Of a stretch of DNA of 64,000 nt, positions 1 through 8,330 are shown one piece after another. The DNA is from Bacillus solimangrovi (GTDB lineage: Bacteria > Bacillota > Bacilli > Bacillales > Bacillaceae_N): positions 1 through 64,000 of the forward strand of contig NZ_MJEH01000055.1 of assembly GCF_001742425.1 (NCBI RefSeq), written 5' to 3'. How positions within the stretch are numbered: the stretch's first letter is position 1; each line of letters begins with the position of its first letter. The notes below the pieces were generated by a model. It saw only the letters and a program-made list of their open reading frames with translations. It did no database searches and was not told the origin of the DNA. Both the position numbers and the translations under genes were made by a program.

Positions 1-946
1 CAAAAGTAACTGGTGTGAATGGTCTAAAACCTACTTTTGTTTCAACATATGTACTATTTTCTAACCCAGGGGCTATTTGTAACGCTTTATTCATGACTTC
101 ATTCATTCCACCTAACGTAGGTCGAATATCAAAGCCTACATGATTCTCATGGGTTGCACCAATGACGACTTTCCCATCTGAAAATGTTAATAAATACTGG
201 TCATTCGGTGGTTTCACGACAGGCCAACGGCTCGTATCTTCGTTAGGTAAGTATAAATGAATGATTTGTGCCTTTTGTGCAGTCACTTGAAAGTTCATAC
301 CAAGTGGTTCTAATAGCTCCTTAGCCCATGCCCCTCCTGTAATCAATACTTGCTCAGCATAATGGGACTTCTCGTTCACTTTCACACCAGTTACTTTTGA
401 ATCTTCAAATATTAGTGACGCATCTCCACGCATGAAGTTAGCTCCATTTTTTTGCGCACCACGGATTAGTGCATCTCGTAATGCAGCACCGTCAACACGT
501 GCACCACCACTTACGTGAATAGCCCCATATTCAGCTGATAAAGGGGGAAATATAGCTTGAGTCTCAGCCGGTGATAACTTTGTAATTTCCCCTATCTCTG
601 GTGCATCTTGTCGACGTTCATAGGCAATTTTCAACATCTTATCAACCTTTGCCTCATCAGCATAGATGTTCATCGCACCTACTTTGGCATATCCTGTTCG
701 TGTCTCACCAGCTTTCTCTAATTCATCAATTAGAGTAGTGTAATATCTCGCTCCACCTTTTACTAGACGATACCACCTTTTATTCCGTCGCTGTGATAAC
801 CACGGGCAGACAATTCCGGCTGCTGCTTCTGTAGCCTGACCTCGATCATGACGGTCTACTATCGTAACTCTAGCACCTTCTTTTGCTAAGTGATACGCAG
901 TTGAAGCACCTACGATTCCCGCTCCAATTACGATAAATGTTTTCAT
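1..946 (-). CDS. FAD-dependent D-amino-acid/glycine oxidase family protein (3' end outside window)
   Basis: About 315 codons are present; the gene runs off the left edge of the window. The product opens with MKTFIVIGAGIVGASTAYHL, a Rossmann dinucleotide-binding GxGxxG motif (residues 8-13), followed by an acidic residue ending the second strand (VTIVDRHD). This is the FAD-binding start of the DAO family (PF01266). Later segments (AAAGIVCPW, SGGARVDG, GGAWAKELL, ATHENHVGFD) resemble Bacillus YurR-type glycine oxidase-like proteins as I remember them. The family oxidises glycine, sarcosine or D-amino acids using O2; the substrate here is not readable. The ATG has the site AAAGGTG 7 bases upstream. 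It faces the nucleotidase terminator and appears monocistronic at this end. Confidence 0.88.
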   Translation of the reverse strand, partial: MKTFIVIGAGIVGASTAYHLAKEGARVTIVDRHDRGQATEAAAGIVCPWLSQRRNKRWYRLVKGGARYYTTLIDELEKAGETRTGYAKVGAMNIYADEAKVDKMLKIAYERRQDAPEIGEITKLSPAETQAIFPPLSAEYGAIHVSGGARVDGAALRDALIRGAQKNGANFMRGDASLIFEDSKVTGVKVNEKSHYAEQVLITGGAWAKELLEPLGMNFQVTAQKAQIIHLYLPNEDTSRWPVVKPPNDQYLLTFSDGKVVIGATHENHVGFDIRPTLGGMNEVMNKALQIAPGLENSTYVETKVGFRPFTPVTF

Positions 947-1004
947 AGTCAACACCTTTTCAATTCATTCTCTCATCTATGTACATATATTCTGAAATAC
1001 TATA

Positions 1005-1046
1005 ATAAAAAATAGAAGCTGACTCATATGTCAGCTTCTATTTTTT
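1005..1046 (-). terminator. Intrinsic terminator of the nucleotidase gene
   Basis: A 13-bp perfect stem (1011-1023 with 1030-1042, loop TCATAT) is followed on the minus strand by a T-rich run. It lies just beyond the stop codon of the LysM nucleotidase. The plus-strand side also has a T run, but no plus-strand gene ends here. Confidence 0.85.
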
Positions 1047-1047
1047 A

Positions 1048-3288
1048 TTATTTTACAGGGATTAGAATCTTTTGTCCAACTAAGATTAAATGTGGGTTTT
1101 CAAGATTGTTATATTTAGCAATCTCTTGCCATGCCACACCATATTCTTTACCGATATGTGAGAGCGTGTCTCCCTTTTTAACTGTATATTTCTTGTCCTT
1201 ATTTGGCTTAGTAGTTTGTTCTTTATTCTTGTCTTTGTCTTTGTCTTTGTTTTTGTCTTTATCTTTATTAGGTTTTTCTGTTGGTTTTGCTTCTTTATCT
1301 TTGTTCGTATCATCCATTTGAGCTACTGGTAGTGCTAAGCTATATTTTGCAAAACCACTATCAAGTGTTTCAACATAATCCACACCATCGATATCTTTAG
1401 AATACTTTTGTGCTTCTGGAGATGTTTCAAATGTTACCGTTACATCTTGGGAAACAGGTGCAAATGACCAGTTTTGGTCTGCTGCAGGATTAATTGTTCC
1501 TTCTTCACGAATATAATCAATTACAACTTGACGGTTTTCATCTGGAGAATCAACAACGATATTTGCTTGTTCAAATCCAGGGAAATCACCACCACCACCT
1601 GCACGGTAGTTATTTGTTGCTATGATGAATTTTTGATCTTCTGTTACAGGCTCTCCATTATACTCTAAATTTACGATACGTTGAGCATCTGAATTTTGAA
1701 TCACACCATCTAAGTCATAACGAGCAGGTTGTGTAATATCAATTTCATATGTTACACCGTCAATCACATCAAAATTATACGAACGGAATTCTTCGTTAAT
1801 AAGCGCTTGCTCCCCTTTACTTGGGTCAATCTGATTGAATTGCCCTGCCGCCATTTCAAGCCATTCTCTTACTTCTGAACCGTTCATTAATACTGCTTTT
1901 AATGTGTTTGGATATAGATAAAGATCAGCAACGTTCTTAATGGCAATTGTTCCAGTTGGTACATCCGTGTAATAATCTACACCACCACGACCACCTGCTT
2001 TAAATGGAGCACCAGCAGATAATACAGGAATTCCTTCGTACTCAGTGCCTTGCGTATACTTTTCTACATACCATTTTTGAGCATTTGTTACAATTTGGAT
2101 CGAAGGATCATCTTGAACTACTGCGAAATAGCTGTTAATTGGTGCTGTAGTTTCACCAACAGGTCCACGTACATAATCAATTGTTGCTAGATGGTCTTCT
2201 TCAATTGCTTTGTATAGTTCTTGATCAGCTTCAACCGTTGGATTACCATCTGCATCAACGATTCCAAGTGCTTCTGTTTGAGCATCAGTAACTGCCCACT
2301 TACCGTTTTCATCCTTCTCTAACACTAAGTCAACAACACCAACGTGACTGCCCCAATAACCAGGCATAACTGCTGCTGTTCCGTTAATTGTACCTTTTTC
2401 AATGTCTGCTCCTTCTAAATCTGCATATTCAGCACTTGGGAATACAGAATGAGAGTGACCAAACAATACAGCATCAATACCATCAATTTTTGTTAAATCG
2501 TATGTTGCATTTTCTTCAAACTCTTCTTGTGTCACTGTACCAATTCCAGAGTGAGGAATCGCAACAATTACATCAGCGCCTTCTTCTTTCATTTGAGGCA
2601 CGTATTTTTCAGCTGTCTTAACAATATCTTTTGCAATTACTTTGCCTTCAAGGTTTTGCTTGTCCCATTGAAGAATTTGTGGTGGAGTAAAACCAATTAC
2701 ACCAACTTTGATTGTATGCTCTTCACCATCTTCATCAACAACCGTACGCTCTAGAATTTCGTAAGGTGTGAAATAATGCTCATCGTTATTTGGATCATCA
2801 TCTTGATCATCAATATATACGTTTGCATTTATATAAGGGAACTCTGATCCATCAAGGCTTCGTTGTAGAAAATCCAATCCGAAGTTGAACTCATGGTTCC
2901 CGATATTTGCTGCATCATAATCCATTTGATTCATTACTTTATATACTGGGTGTGTTTCTCCCTCTTCAAGTACATCTACTTTCGCTACATAATCTCCTAG
3001 TGGATTACCTTGCAGTAGATCTCCATTATCAAATAAAAGGCTATTTTTCGCTTCTTCACGAGCTTGTTTTACTAGGTTTGCTGTTTTAATTAAACCATAT
3101 TCATTAATTTCTTTATCTTTATAATAATCATAGTTTGCTAAATTCGTATGAATATCAGTTGTTTCTAATACTCGTAGCTTAACTATATCTTTCTCCGCAG
3201 CATTTGCTGGAAAAGATGATAACGGAGATAACATCATTCCTAACGCTACAGCTGATGTCGTAATAAGTGCTTTTTTATTCTTTTTCAA
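1048..3288 (-). CDS. cpdB: Secreted 2',3'-cyclic-nucleotide phosphodiesterase/3'-nucleotidase with C-terminal LysM
   Basis: 746 aa, start ATG with AGGAGG-type site. Residues 1-30 form a Sec signal peptide ending ANA-A. Residues ~38-330 are a calcineurin-like metallophosphoesterase with metal-binding motifs LETTDIHTN, DNGDLLQGN, GNHEFNFG, IPHSG and FGHSHS. Residues ~360-620 form the 5'-nucleotidase C-terminal domain (NNYRAGGGGDFPG). The combination is that of CpdB, which degrades extracellular cyclic nucleotides and 3'-nucleotides to nucleosides and phosphate. After a Lys/Asp-rich linker (KDKDKNKD repeats, ~680-700) comes one LysM repeat (YTVKKGDTLSHIG), which should bind peptidoglycan. LysM anchoring instead of LPXTG is the notable feature. 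The enzyme would work outside the membrane in phosphate or nucleoside scavenging. No Pho box was recognised upstream. Confidence 0.93.
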   Translation of the reverse strand: MKKNKKALITTSAVALGMMLSPLSSFPANAAEKDIVKLRVLETTDIHTNLANYDYYKDKEINEYGLIKTANLVKQAREEAKNSLLFDNGDLLQGNPLGDYVAKVDVLEEGETHPVYKVMNQMDYDAANIGNHEFNFGLDFLQRSLDGSEFPYINANVYIDDQDDDPNNDEHYFTPYEILERTVVDEDGEEHTIKVGVIGFTPPQILQWDKQNLEGKVIAKDIVKTAEKYVPQMKEEGADVIVAIPHSGIGTVTQEEFEENATYDLTKIDGIDAVLFGHSHSVFPSAEYADLEGADIEKGTINGTAAVMPGYWGSHVGVVDLVLEKDENGKWAVTDAQTEALGIVDADGNPTVEADQELYKAIEEDHLATIDYVRGPVGETTAPINSYFAVVQDDPSIQIVTNAQKWYVEKYTQGTEYEGIPVLSAGAPFKAGGRGGVDYYTDVPTGTIAIKNVADLYLYPNTLKAVLMNGSEVREWLEMAAGQFNQIDPSKGEQALINEEFRSYNFDVIDGVTYEIDITQPARYDLDGVIQNSDAQRIVNLEYNGEPVTEDQKFIIATNNYRAGGGGDFPGFEQANIVVDSPDENRQVVIDYIREEGTINPAADQNWSFAPVSQDVTVTFETSPEAQKYSKDIDGVDYVETLDSGFAKYSLALPVAQMDDTNKDKEAKPTEKPNKDKDKNKDKDKDKNKEQTTKPNKDKKYTVKKGDTLSHIGKEYGVAWQEIAKYNNLENPHLILVGQKILIPVK
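1229..1268. repeat. Hexamer repeat encoding the Lys-Asp linker
   Basis: Imperfect tandem copies of a 6-bp unit (GTCTTT on the plus strand) encode KD/KN dipeptides of the linker between the nucleotidase and LysM domains. Because the unit is two codons long, slippage would change linker length without a frameshift. Confidence 0.7.
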
Positions 3289-3804
3289 AGAGGATTCCTC
3301 CCATGATGATAGATTTTAGAATTAATACCATAAGATAAACAGAGGCACTATACGATGAACAACTTATGAATAGACAACTATAATGCCTATCCTGTTTTTG
3401 AATACGCATACATTCACATCGTCACTCAATATTGTAGTGAAATTATTTAATATGATATTAACTCTTTACACTGATAGTCTATCATACTTTAATCCTAATT
3501 AGGCTAAAATTTAATTAATAAAATAATTCTAAAAAAACAATATCCACATATAGGAAATCGCACACTTTACATTAATTAACAAAATAAACTGCTAGACTGA
3601 ACAAATCGGCTTATATATTACTATTTAAAAATAATATTATAACCTCTACATCAATGTTATTAAAAGTTCGTGATGATTACAAATTGCTCCAAATATTTAA
3701 CCATTCATACATAATAAATACTTTTAAGATCATCTCATATTATTATCAAAACACAAATGAACGAATATACTGTTAATACGGAATTTTTCTAGGTGGTGAA
3801 CAAA
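3289..3804. other. AT-rich divergent intergenic region (516 b)
   Basis: This region separates the minus-strand nucleotidase from the plus-strand methionine aminopeptidase, so it must hold both promoters. It is very AT-rich with many A/T runs, which makes single promoter assignments unsafe. I recognise no riboswitch, ORF with a ribosome binding site, or strong palindrome. Confidence 0.5.
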
Positions 3805-4551
3805 TTGATAACATTAAAATCAGACAGAGAAATTCAGAAAATGCGTGAAGCAGGCAAGCTATTAGCTTCCTGTCATAAGGAAATTGCCAACATGATTAAG
3901 CCAGGAATATCAACGATGGCCATTAATGATTTTGTTGAACAATATTTAAAAGAACATAGAGCAACTCCTGAACAAAAAGGTTTTCACGGATATCCATTTG
4001 CTACATGTGCCTCTATAAACGACGAAATTTGTCATGGTTTCCCAAGGAACGAACCTCTAAACAATGGTGACATTGTTACAATTGATATGGTCGTTAATTT
4101 AAATGGTGGATTAGCTGATTCTGCTTGGACATACGTAGTTGGTGATATTTCCGAGAATAGGAAACGACTACTACAAGTAACAGAACAGGCTCTGTACAAA
4201 GGAATTGAAGTAGCACAAAGTGGAAACCGAATTGGTGATATTGGTCATGCAATTCAATCATATGTTGAATCAGAAAACTTCTCAGTTGTACGAGACTTTA
4301 CAGCTCATGGAATTGGACCAACGATACACGAGGATCCAAAGATCCCCCATTTCGGTACAGCAGGAAAAGGAGTACGTCTAAAAGAAGGATTGGTCATTAC
4401 AATTGAACCAATGGTGAATGAAGGAACATGGTACAGCATTATGGATTCCAATGGTTGGACAGCAAGAACTGTTGACGGGATGTATTCTGCACAATATGAA
4501 CATACGTTAGCCATTACAAAAGACGGTCCTTTAATTTTAACCGAACAATGA
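3805..4551 (+). CDS. map: Methionine aminopeptidase, type I
   Basis: 248 aa from a TTG start. I chose the TTG because AGGTGGTGA sits 5 bases before it; the two upstream GTG codons lie inside that ribosome binding site. The pita-bread fold signature is complete: HGYPFATCASINDEICHGFP, the metal-ligand pair in TIDMV and LADSAW, the ligand His in TAHGIG, Glu in TIEPMV and Glu in QYEHT. The enzyme removes initiator Met from nascent proteins. It stands alone, not beside infA/adk/secY as the housekeeping copy does in Bacillus. It is therefore probably the second, YflG (MapB)-like copy. A strong bidirectional terminator follows. Confidence 0.93.
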   Translation: MITLKSDREIQKMREAGKLLASCHKEIANMIKPGISTMAINDFVEQYLKEHRATPEQKGFHGYPFATCASINDEICHGFPRNEPLNNGDIVTIDMVVNLNGGLADSAWTYVVGDISENRKRLLQVTEQALYKGIEVAQSGNRIGDIGHAIQSYVESENFSVVRDFTAHGIGPTIHEDPKIPHFGTAGKGVRLKEGLVITIEPMVNEGTWYSIMDSNGWTARTVDGMYSAQYEHTLAITKDGPLILTEQ

Positions 4552-4660
4552 AGTTCTACTAATTAAGTAATTATCGACGCTCTATCTCATAATTATACTT
4601 TATTGACTTTTTTTAGTTTTGAAGTGGCAGACTTAGCGTCAGTGAAAACGTGATAAAATA

Positions 4661-4706
4661 AAACATCCATCAGTTGGAGAATTTCCTCAACTGATGGATG
4701 TTTTTA
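4661..4706. terminator. Bidirectional terminator between map and the YtkA-like gene
   Basis: A 16-bp perfect stem (4661-4676 with 4688-4703) has an A-rich left flank and T-rich right flank, so it can end transcription from both converging genes. It overlaps the stop codon of the minus-strand gene. Confidence 0.88.
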
Positions 4707-5513
4707 CTTAACCTCAATCATTTCCTCTTTATGATCGTGTATATCACCCTTCTCAACATGAACGACTACATGATACATTCCAGCTTGTTCAAATGTATTT
4801 TCTGCTGTATACTCACCTTCTGTGCCTTCAGTTGCATCAATAAACTCATGCATATCCTCATCATTCATCCACACTTCAAAACGAACTTTTGCATCAGTTA
4901 ATGGCATATTATTATGTTGGAGATGAGTCCTTAACGTAACTGGTTCTGTAGCTTTCATATTGTCATCAATTTGATGGTGTATCATTAAGCTATTTTCATG
5001 GGTATCTCCGTGTACCGCTTGGCTTTCCATTTCAACATGAGTGTCATCGCCATGTTCCTTATTACCTTCCATCTCGCCATCATGTTCTTCAGACATCATT
5101 GTATCTTCTTTTGGATCTGGGTTACCGACAACAAATTCTTGTTTAGGCATAGTATGCATTTTACGTGCTGTCACATGGGCAATTACGTAATATGTACCTT
5201 CTTCAGTAAATGATTTGGAAACATTATATTCGCCACCACCAACATTGTTACCATCGATCATCTCATGTTCATCTTGACCTGATTTCCAAATTTCAAACTT
5301 AACATCATCCGCATCTTCGACCATTTCATCGCCTTGTGAAACAATTGCCTTAATGGTAACTTCTTGCTCTAGCTGAATATCATCTGATGGGAGTTCGATG
5401 GCAACATCTAATCGTACAGGTACTTCTTCTTCAGAAGAACTCTCTTGCTTCTCCTGAGCGCATCCGCTAATAACGAGTAGAGCTGAAAATAACACGACTA
5501 ATAATTTTTTCAT
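4704..5513 (-). CDS. Lipoprotein with two YtkA-like domains and a His/Met/acid-rich linker
   Basis: 269 aa. A lipoprotein signal peptide ends in lipobox VISG-C (Cys ~18), so the protein is membrane-anchored outside the cell. Two homologous beta-sandwich YtkA-like domains follow, at ~32-125 and ~165-267. The shared landmarks are VKFEIW/VRFEVW and GTYYVIAHV/GMYHVVVHV. The linker is rich in His, Met, Glu and Asp (EEHDGEM, EHGDDTHVEM), as in metal-binding segments, and the second domain ends with HDHKEEM. YtkA-like/FixH-type domains are often found with copper or cytochrome-oxidase functions, but no such neighbour is present. A role in extracytoplasmic metal (copper) handling is inference. Confidence 0.8.
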   Translation of the reverse strand: MKKLLVVLFSALLVISGCAQEKQESSSEEEVPVRLDVAIELPSDDIQLEQEVTIKAIVSQGDEMVEDADDVKFEIWKSGQDEHEMIDGNNVGGGEYNVSKSFTEEGTYYVIAHVTARKMHTMPKQEFVVGNPDPKEDTMMSEEHDGEMEGNKEHGDDTHVEMESQAVHGDTHENSLMIHHQIDDNMKATEPVTLRTHLQHNNMPLTDAKVRFEVWMNDEDMHEFIDATEGTEGEYTAENTFEQAGMYHVVVHVEKGDIHDHKEEMIEVK

Positions 5514-5623
5514 ACATCTTTCCTTCTTTCTATACGTTTAATTCCATCAATAAGCTCACTATAACAAGAAAATGTGAGATAATCGTGAAATGCAAAAAGA
5601 TTCACCTTTATAATACACAAAAC

Positions 5624-5902
5624 TTATTTCATTTTTTTAAATTCATTTATAAAACGATTAGGGTTGGATTTTACATGGTATGAAAAAACACCTTTATTCG
5701 TATGTAAATATAAAAACCCAGAGTTTGATGCCATACTTCGATAAGAAATATCAAATACATTCATTAAGTAAAACTCATCTGTGTGAGTTATAATTCTATC
5801 CGAATACAAAGATATTACTTCTTCATTTTCGATATACTGTTGCACATTGTTTTCAATCATCCTAACAACATTAACGTACGTTTGCGATACAATTAACTGC
5901 AC
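5624..5902 (-). CDS. Conserved hypothetical small protein
   Basis: 92 aa from a GTG start, chosen because AAAGGAGGACAACT precedes it; the longer in-frame reading from 5959 has no ribosome binding site. The sequence has no signal peptide or membrane segment. The second half (GFLYLHTNKGVFSYHVKSNP followed by an amphipathic end) alternates hydrophobic residues as in a small beta-rich domain. It could be a PH-like or LytTR-like fold, but I do not recognise the family. It is probably a single-gene unit. Confidence 0.6.
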   Translation of the reverse strand: MQLIVSQTYVNVVRMIENNVQQYIENEEVISLYSDRIITHTDEFYLMNVFDISYRSMASNSGFLYLHTNKGVFSYHVKSNPNRFINEFKKMK

Positions 5903-6053
5903 AGTTGTCCTCCTTTTGTTATTTTTCCAATATAGACATTCTTTCATGATTTCAATCATAAAACAAACGTATTTAATTTTGATTTGATATCAATTATCGA
6001 ATGAAAATTGTACATATTATTACATACTTCTATTCAGGTACATTCCTTCAACG

Positions 6054-6086
6054 AAAAAAAAAACGGTTATCAATATGATAACCGTT
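6054..6086 (-). terminator. Terminator of the 44-aa gene
   Basis: A 10-bp perfect stem (6062-6071 with 6077-6086, loop AATAT) is followed on the minus strand by a run of about ten T, a textbook intrinsic terminator. Confidence 0.88.
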
Positions 6087-6105
6087 AATATCCATGTTTC
6101 TTCTA

Positions 6106-6240
6106 TTATAATGGCAAGCCATATTTTTGATAATAATCATTAACAACTGTGTGCTTTGATTCCAATCGATTAAATTCCTCAACACTAATGCTACGATTAA
6201 CAGACTTCTTTTGTTGATTTCGTTTCAAAAAATCGAACAT
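6106..6240 (-). CDS. Small protein, 44 aa, unknown function
   Basis: The reading frame encodes MFDFLKRNQQKKSV followed by a short amphipathic segment and ends YYQKYGLPL. It begins at ATG with TAGGAGGAATTGGAT just upstream and is followed 20 bases later by a strong terminator. An ideal ribosome binding site plus a dedicated terminator argue for a real small gene. The product is basic at the N terminus, with no membrane helix and no Cys. I do not recognise it. It lies just upstream of the spore-appendage locus, but nothing ties it to that system. Confidence 0.68.
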   Translation of the reverse strand: MFDFLKRNQQKKSVNRSISVEEFNRLESKHTVVNDYYQKYGLPL

Positions 6241-6601
6241 ATCCAATTCCTCCTATAATTAGTATGGAATGGCATCTCTGTCATTCATCTATATTATATG
6301 TGTGAATTGTGTCACAGACAATAGCTTACAAAAAGTTCCACTAGTAAGATAAATCAGTATTATCTAACAATTCAAGCAATTAATTTTTATTGAATTAAAT
6401 ACCCAATCAATAGCCCTTTTGTCTCTTTCTTGTACATTTTCATTATACAAGTCATTTTAAAATGACATACAATATCGTATTACATCTGAAAGGAGTAGTT
6501 ATTGGAAAAGGTACAGTTCGTTTAACTAAAGTAAGGAATGAATCAAACACGGATCATCAACATTTGTTACATTTCAACAATTCAACAATTTGACCTATCT
6601 A
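6241..6601. other. AT-rich intergenic region without a recognised gene
   Basis: The region is AT-rich. It must contain the promoter of the 44-aa gene at its left end. I see no ORF with a ribosome binding site, no RNA fold I can name and no mobile-element end. Confidence 0.45.
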
Positions 6602-6636
6602 AATAAAAAAAGAGCTGTTCATATGAAAACAACTCT
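6602..6636 (-). terminator. Terminator of the Ena-fusion coat gene
   Basis: A 9-bp stem (6611-6619 with 6628-6636, one G-U pair on the minus strand) is followed by a T run, 20 bases after the stop codon of the minus-strand gene. Confidence 0.8.
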
Positions 6637-6653
6637 ATCTTTATGAATTGAAT

Positions 6654-7586
6654 TTATTTAAAAACAGTCGAGCAGCTATCAGGGATTTGATTTATTCGAC
6701 ATAGCTTCGTTTTAATCTCTTCCCGCTGTTTACAAATAGCACCATCAAGTTCTATTTTAACTTTTGCTATCGATTGGATATTTTCACAAATAGAAATGGA
6801 TATTATGACTTCATGGCATATTGTATCTTCTTTTGCTTTAGTCGGTACAAGAATTGCTCTACATGTGAAGTCAGTAATTTCGCAATCCACTTTTGTTCCA
6901 ATCGGTGCACAAAGTACAACTTGTTCTATTGAATTAAAAGGAATTGGGCAAGGGCATTGCTTCTTACCGTTATCATCAACAATTTCAATTACAATAAATC
7001 CCCTTATTAATAACTCAACAATTTGAAGTGTGACAATGTCACCATCTGGAAGTGTAATGTTAATATTCTCTCTATTGTTCGGATCAGATATTTCCTCACA
7101 TATGATTGCACCATCATCGTATGGATTAACTGGATTTCCATACTCATCAGTGAGTATACAGCTAACTTCTTTAATATTATTAAACTGACTGATTTGATAA
7201 TTCAAACTTAATACAAATCGTCCAGCGCATAGTTCACAGTCCTCAACACACCTCACTTCTAATACTTTTATATTACTTAATGTAATCGAACGCGATTCAC
7301 CTTCACTTAGTGTGAAGATTTGTATCCCATTTACAATAACATCAATGCTTCCTTTATCTATACAAACGGTTAACGTCCCACTTGGATGAATCTTCTCTTC
7401 TGCTTGCCATAAGACCGATGTCTTTCCTTTATTATGAATACAAAAGTTTGCACAAACCTCATCTTGAACGGTTTTTACTTTTAAAATTTCATTCTTTTCA
7501 ATCTTAATTTGTTGAGTTATCCAGTCATAGACCTTATCGACCCTTATACATTGCTTATGGCGTATTATCTTAGTATCCATACACAT
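6654..7586 (-). CDS. Probable spore-surface protein: KVYDW coat module with an inserted Ena-like domain
   Basis: 310 aa, ATG with AAGGAGTGATGC. Three parts can be seen. (1) Residues 12-27 (QCIRVDKVYDWITQQI) match the start of the coat-locus protein at 45632-46375 (ICIRVPKVYDWVTRQV). (2) Residues ~42-131 align along their length with the Ena-like protein encoded next door at 7850: DEVCANF/DELCSNW, VLWQAE/ILWEAD, IDVIVN/VEIFVN, EGESRSIT/EGQSFSKT, VLEVRC/VAVRC. (3) Residues ~140-290 match the rest of the 45632 protein (TDEYGNP, LPDGDIVTLQ, VVLCAPIGTKVDC). It is Cys-rich with no signal peptide, as expected of coat proteins. The Ena-like part lacks the CC connector of the true subunit. Anchor or base function for an appendage is inference. 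Confidence 0.78.
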   Translation of the reverse strand: MCMDTKIIRHKQCIRVDKVYDWITQQIKIEKNEILKVKTVQDEVCANFCIHNKGKTSVLWQAEEKIHPSGTLTVCIDKGSIDVIVNGIQIFTLSEGESRSITLSNIKVLEVRCVEDCELCAGRFVLSLNYQISQFNNIKEVSCILTDEYGNPVNPYDDGAIICEEISDPNNRENINITLPDGDIVTLQIVELLIRGFIVIEIVDDNGKKQCPCPIPFNSIEQVVLCAPIGTKVDCEITDFTCRAILVPTKAKEDTICHEVIISISICENIQSIAKVKIELDGAICKQREEIKTKLCRINQIPDSCSTVFK

Positions 7587-7611
7587 GCATCACTCCTTCT
7601 TTCATTATATT

Positions 7612-7639
7612 CATATTATGAAAGACATGAAAATAACGT
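7612..7639 (-). promoter_or_regulatory. Candidate sigma-K promoter of the Ena-fusion gene
   Basis: On the minus strand, AC is followed by 17 bases and then CATAATATG, one mismatch from the sigma-K -10 pattern CATANNNTA. It ends about 25 bases upstream of the start codon. Confidence 0.5.
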
Positions 7640-7717
7640 ACTAGGCCCCTTCTCTTTCAATGAAATTGTTTTTTGTTACGAATAAAAATAGGCAGTTAAC
7701 TTTAAGCCATTGCCTAT

Positions 7718-7745
7718 ACAAAAAAAGGTAAAGAAGCATCTAATA
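7718..7745 (+). promoter_or_regulatory. Candidate sigma-K promoter of the Ena-like gene
   Basis: AC, 17 bases, then CATCTAATA, one mismatch from CATANNNTA. It lies about 105 bases upstream of the Ena-like start codon. This is a weaker match than the promoters at 44967 and 45535. Confidence 0.4.
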
Positions 7746-7849
7746 GTACAAGAAGAAGGGAAAAGGAAAATTATTAAAGGAACTATAGTAAATAATTCCT
7801 CTAAAACTTTGATCTTTTTCAAAAAACAGAATTAAAAGGAGTTGTTCGT

Positions 7850-8212
7850 ATGGGTAGTGGTTGTTGTCCTGATCGTCCAATCGTTAAAGATGAATTGTGT
7901 TCAAACTGGGAAGCTGATTGTGTAACAGGTACTGATAACGATCCAGTAATTCTTTGGGAAGCAGATCCAGACGTTATTCAGCCATTCGGTACAGTTACGA
8001 TATTAGTAGAAAATGCTTGTCGTGATGTCGAAATATTTGTAAATGACTGTGAAAGACATGATACACCGGTTGTAACAATTGATGAAGGGCAATCATTCTC
8101 TAAAACATTCAACAACCTTACATGTGTTGCCGTGCGATGCCGCCAAGGTGATGATCCGGGTACAATTTGCTGTGGAAAACTTTGCATGACTGTTCATTAT
8201 AAGAGATGCTAG
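7850..8212 (+). CDS. Endospore-appendage (Ena/DUF3992-like) subunit
   Basis: 120 aa, ATG with AAAAGGAG. The N terminus MGSGCCPDRPIVKDELC has a CC pair, ten residues and a third Cys. This is the connector pattern described for Ena subunits of the Bacillus cereus group, where connector cysteines cross-link stacked subunits by disulfides. The body is a predicted beta-sandwich (ILWEAD, FGTVTILVENACRDVEIFVND, TIDEGQSFSKTF, CVAVRC) and ends CCGKLCMTVHY, resembling the closing strand of Ena proteins. Length (~115-125 aa) fits the family. Assembly into pilus-like fibres on the spore surface is inferred from family. Divergent to the Ena-fusion gene and followed by its own terminator. Confidence 0.82.
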   Translation: MGSGCCPDRPIVKDELCSNWEADCVTGTDNDPVILWEADPDVIQPFGTVTILVENACRDVEIFVNDCERHDTPVVTIDEGQSFSKTFNNLTCVAVRCRQGDDPGTICCGKLCMTVHYKRC

Positions 8213-8247
8213 TGTTGAATTAATTTCATAACTTCTGAGGATTTTTA

Positions 8248-8282
8248 AACAAGCTGACCAAAGTCTGGTCAGCTTGTTAACA
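8248..8282 (+). terminator. Terminator of the Ena-like gene
   Basis: A 13-bp perfect stem (8248-8260 with 8266-8278) lies 36 bases after the stop codon. The T tract is short (TTGTTAAC), so efficiency is uncertain. Confidence 0.7.
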
Positions 8283-8330
8283 ATTACGATATAAATAGAA
8301 GGCTATTTTACTAAAGGGAGTGAAAATCAT

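Noticed and set aside
1028-1321. Plus-strand ORF of 97 aa
   Set aside because: Antisense shadow of the LysM/KD-repeat end of the nucleotidase; leucine-serine-phenylalanine repeats arise from the reverse of the KD repeat and there is no ribosome binding site.
7686-7720. Hairpin resembling a minus-strand terminator between the divergent Ena genes
   Set aside because: A 7-bp stem with T run on the minus strand is visible, but no minus-strand gene ends there; it may insulate the promoters or be chance.
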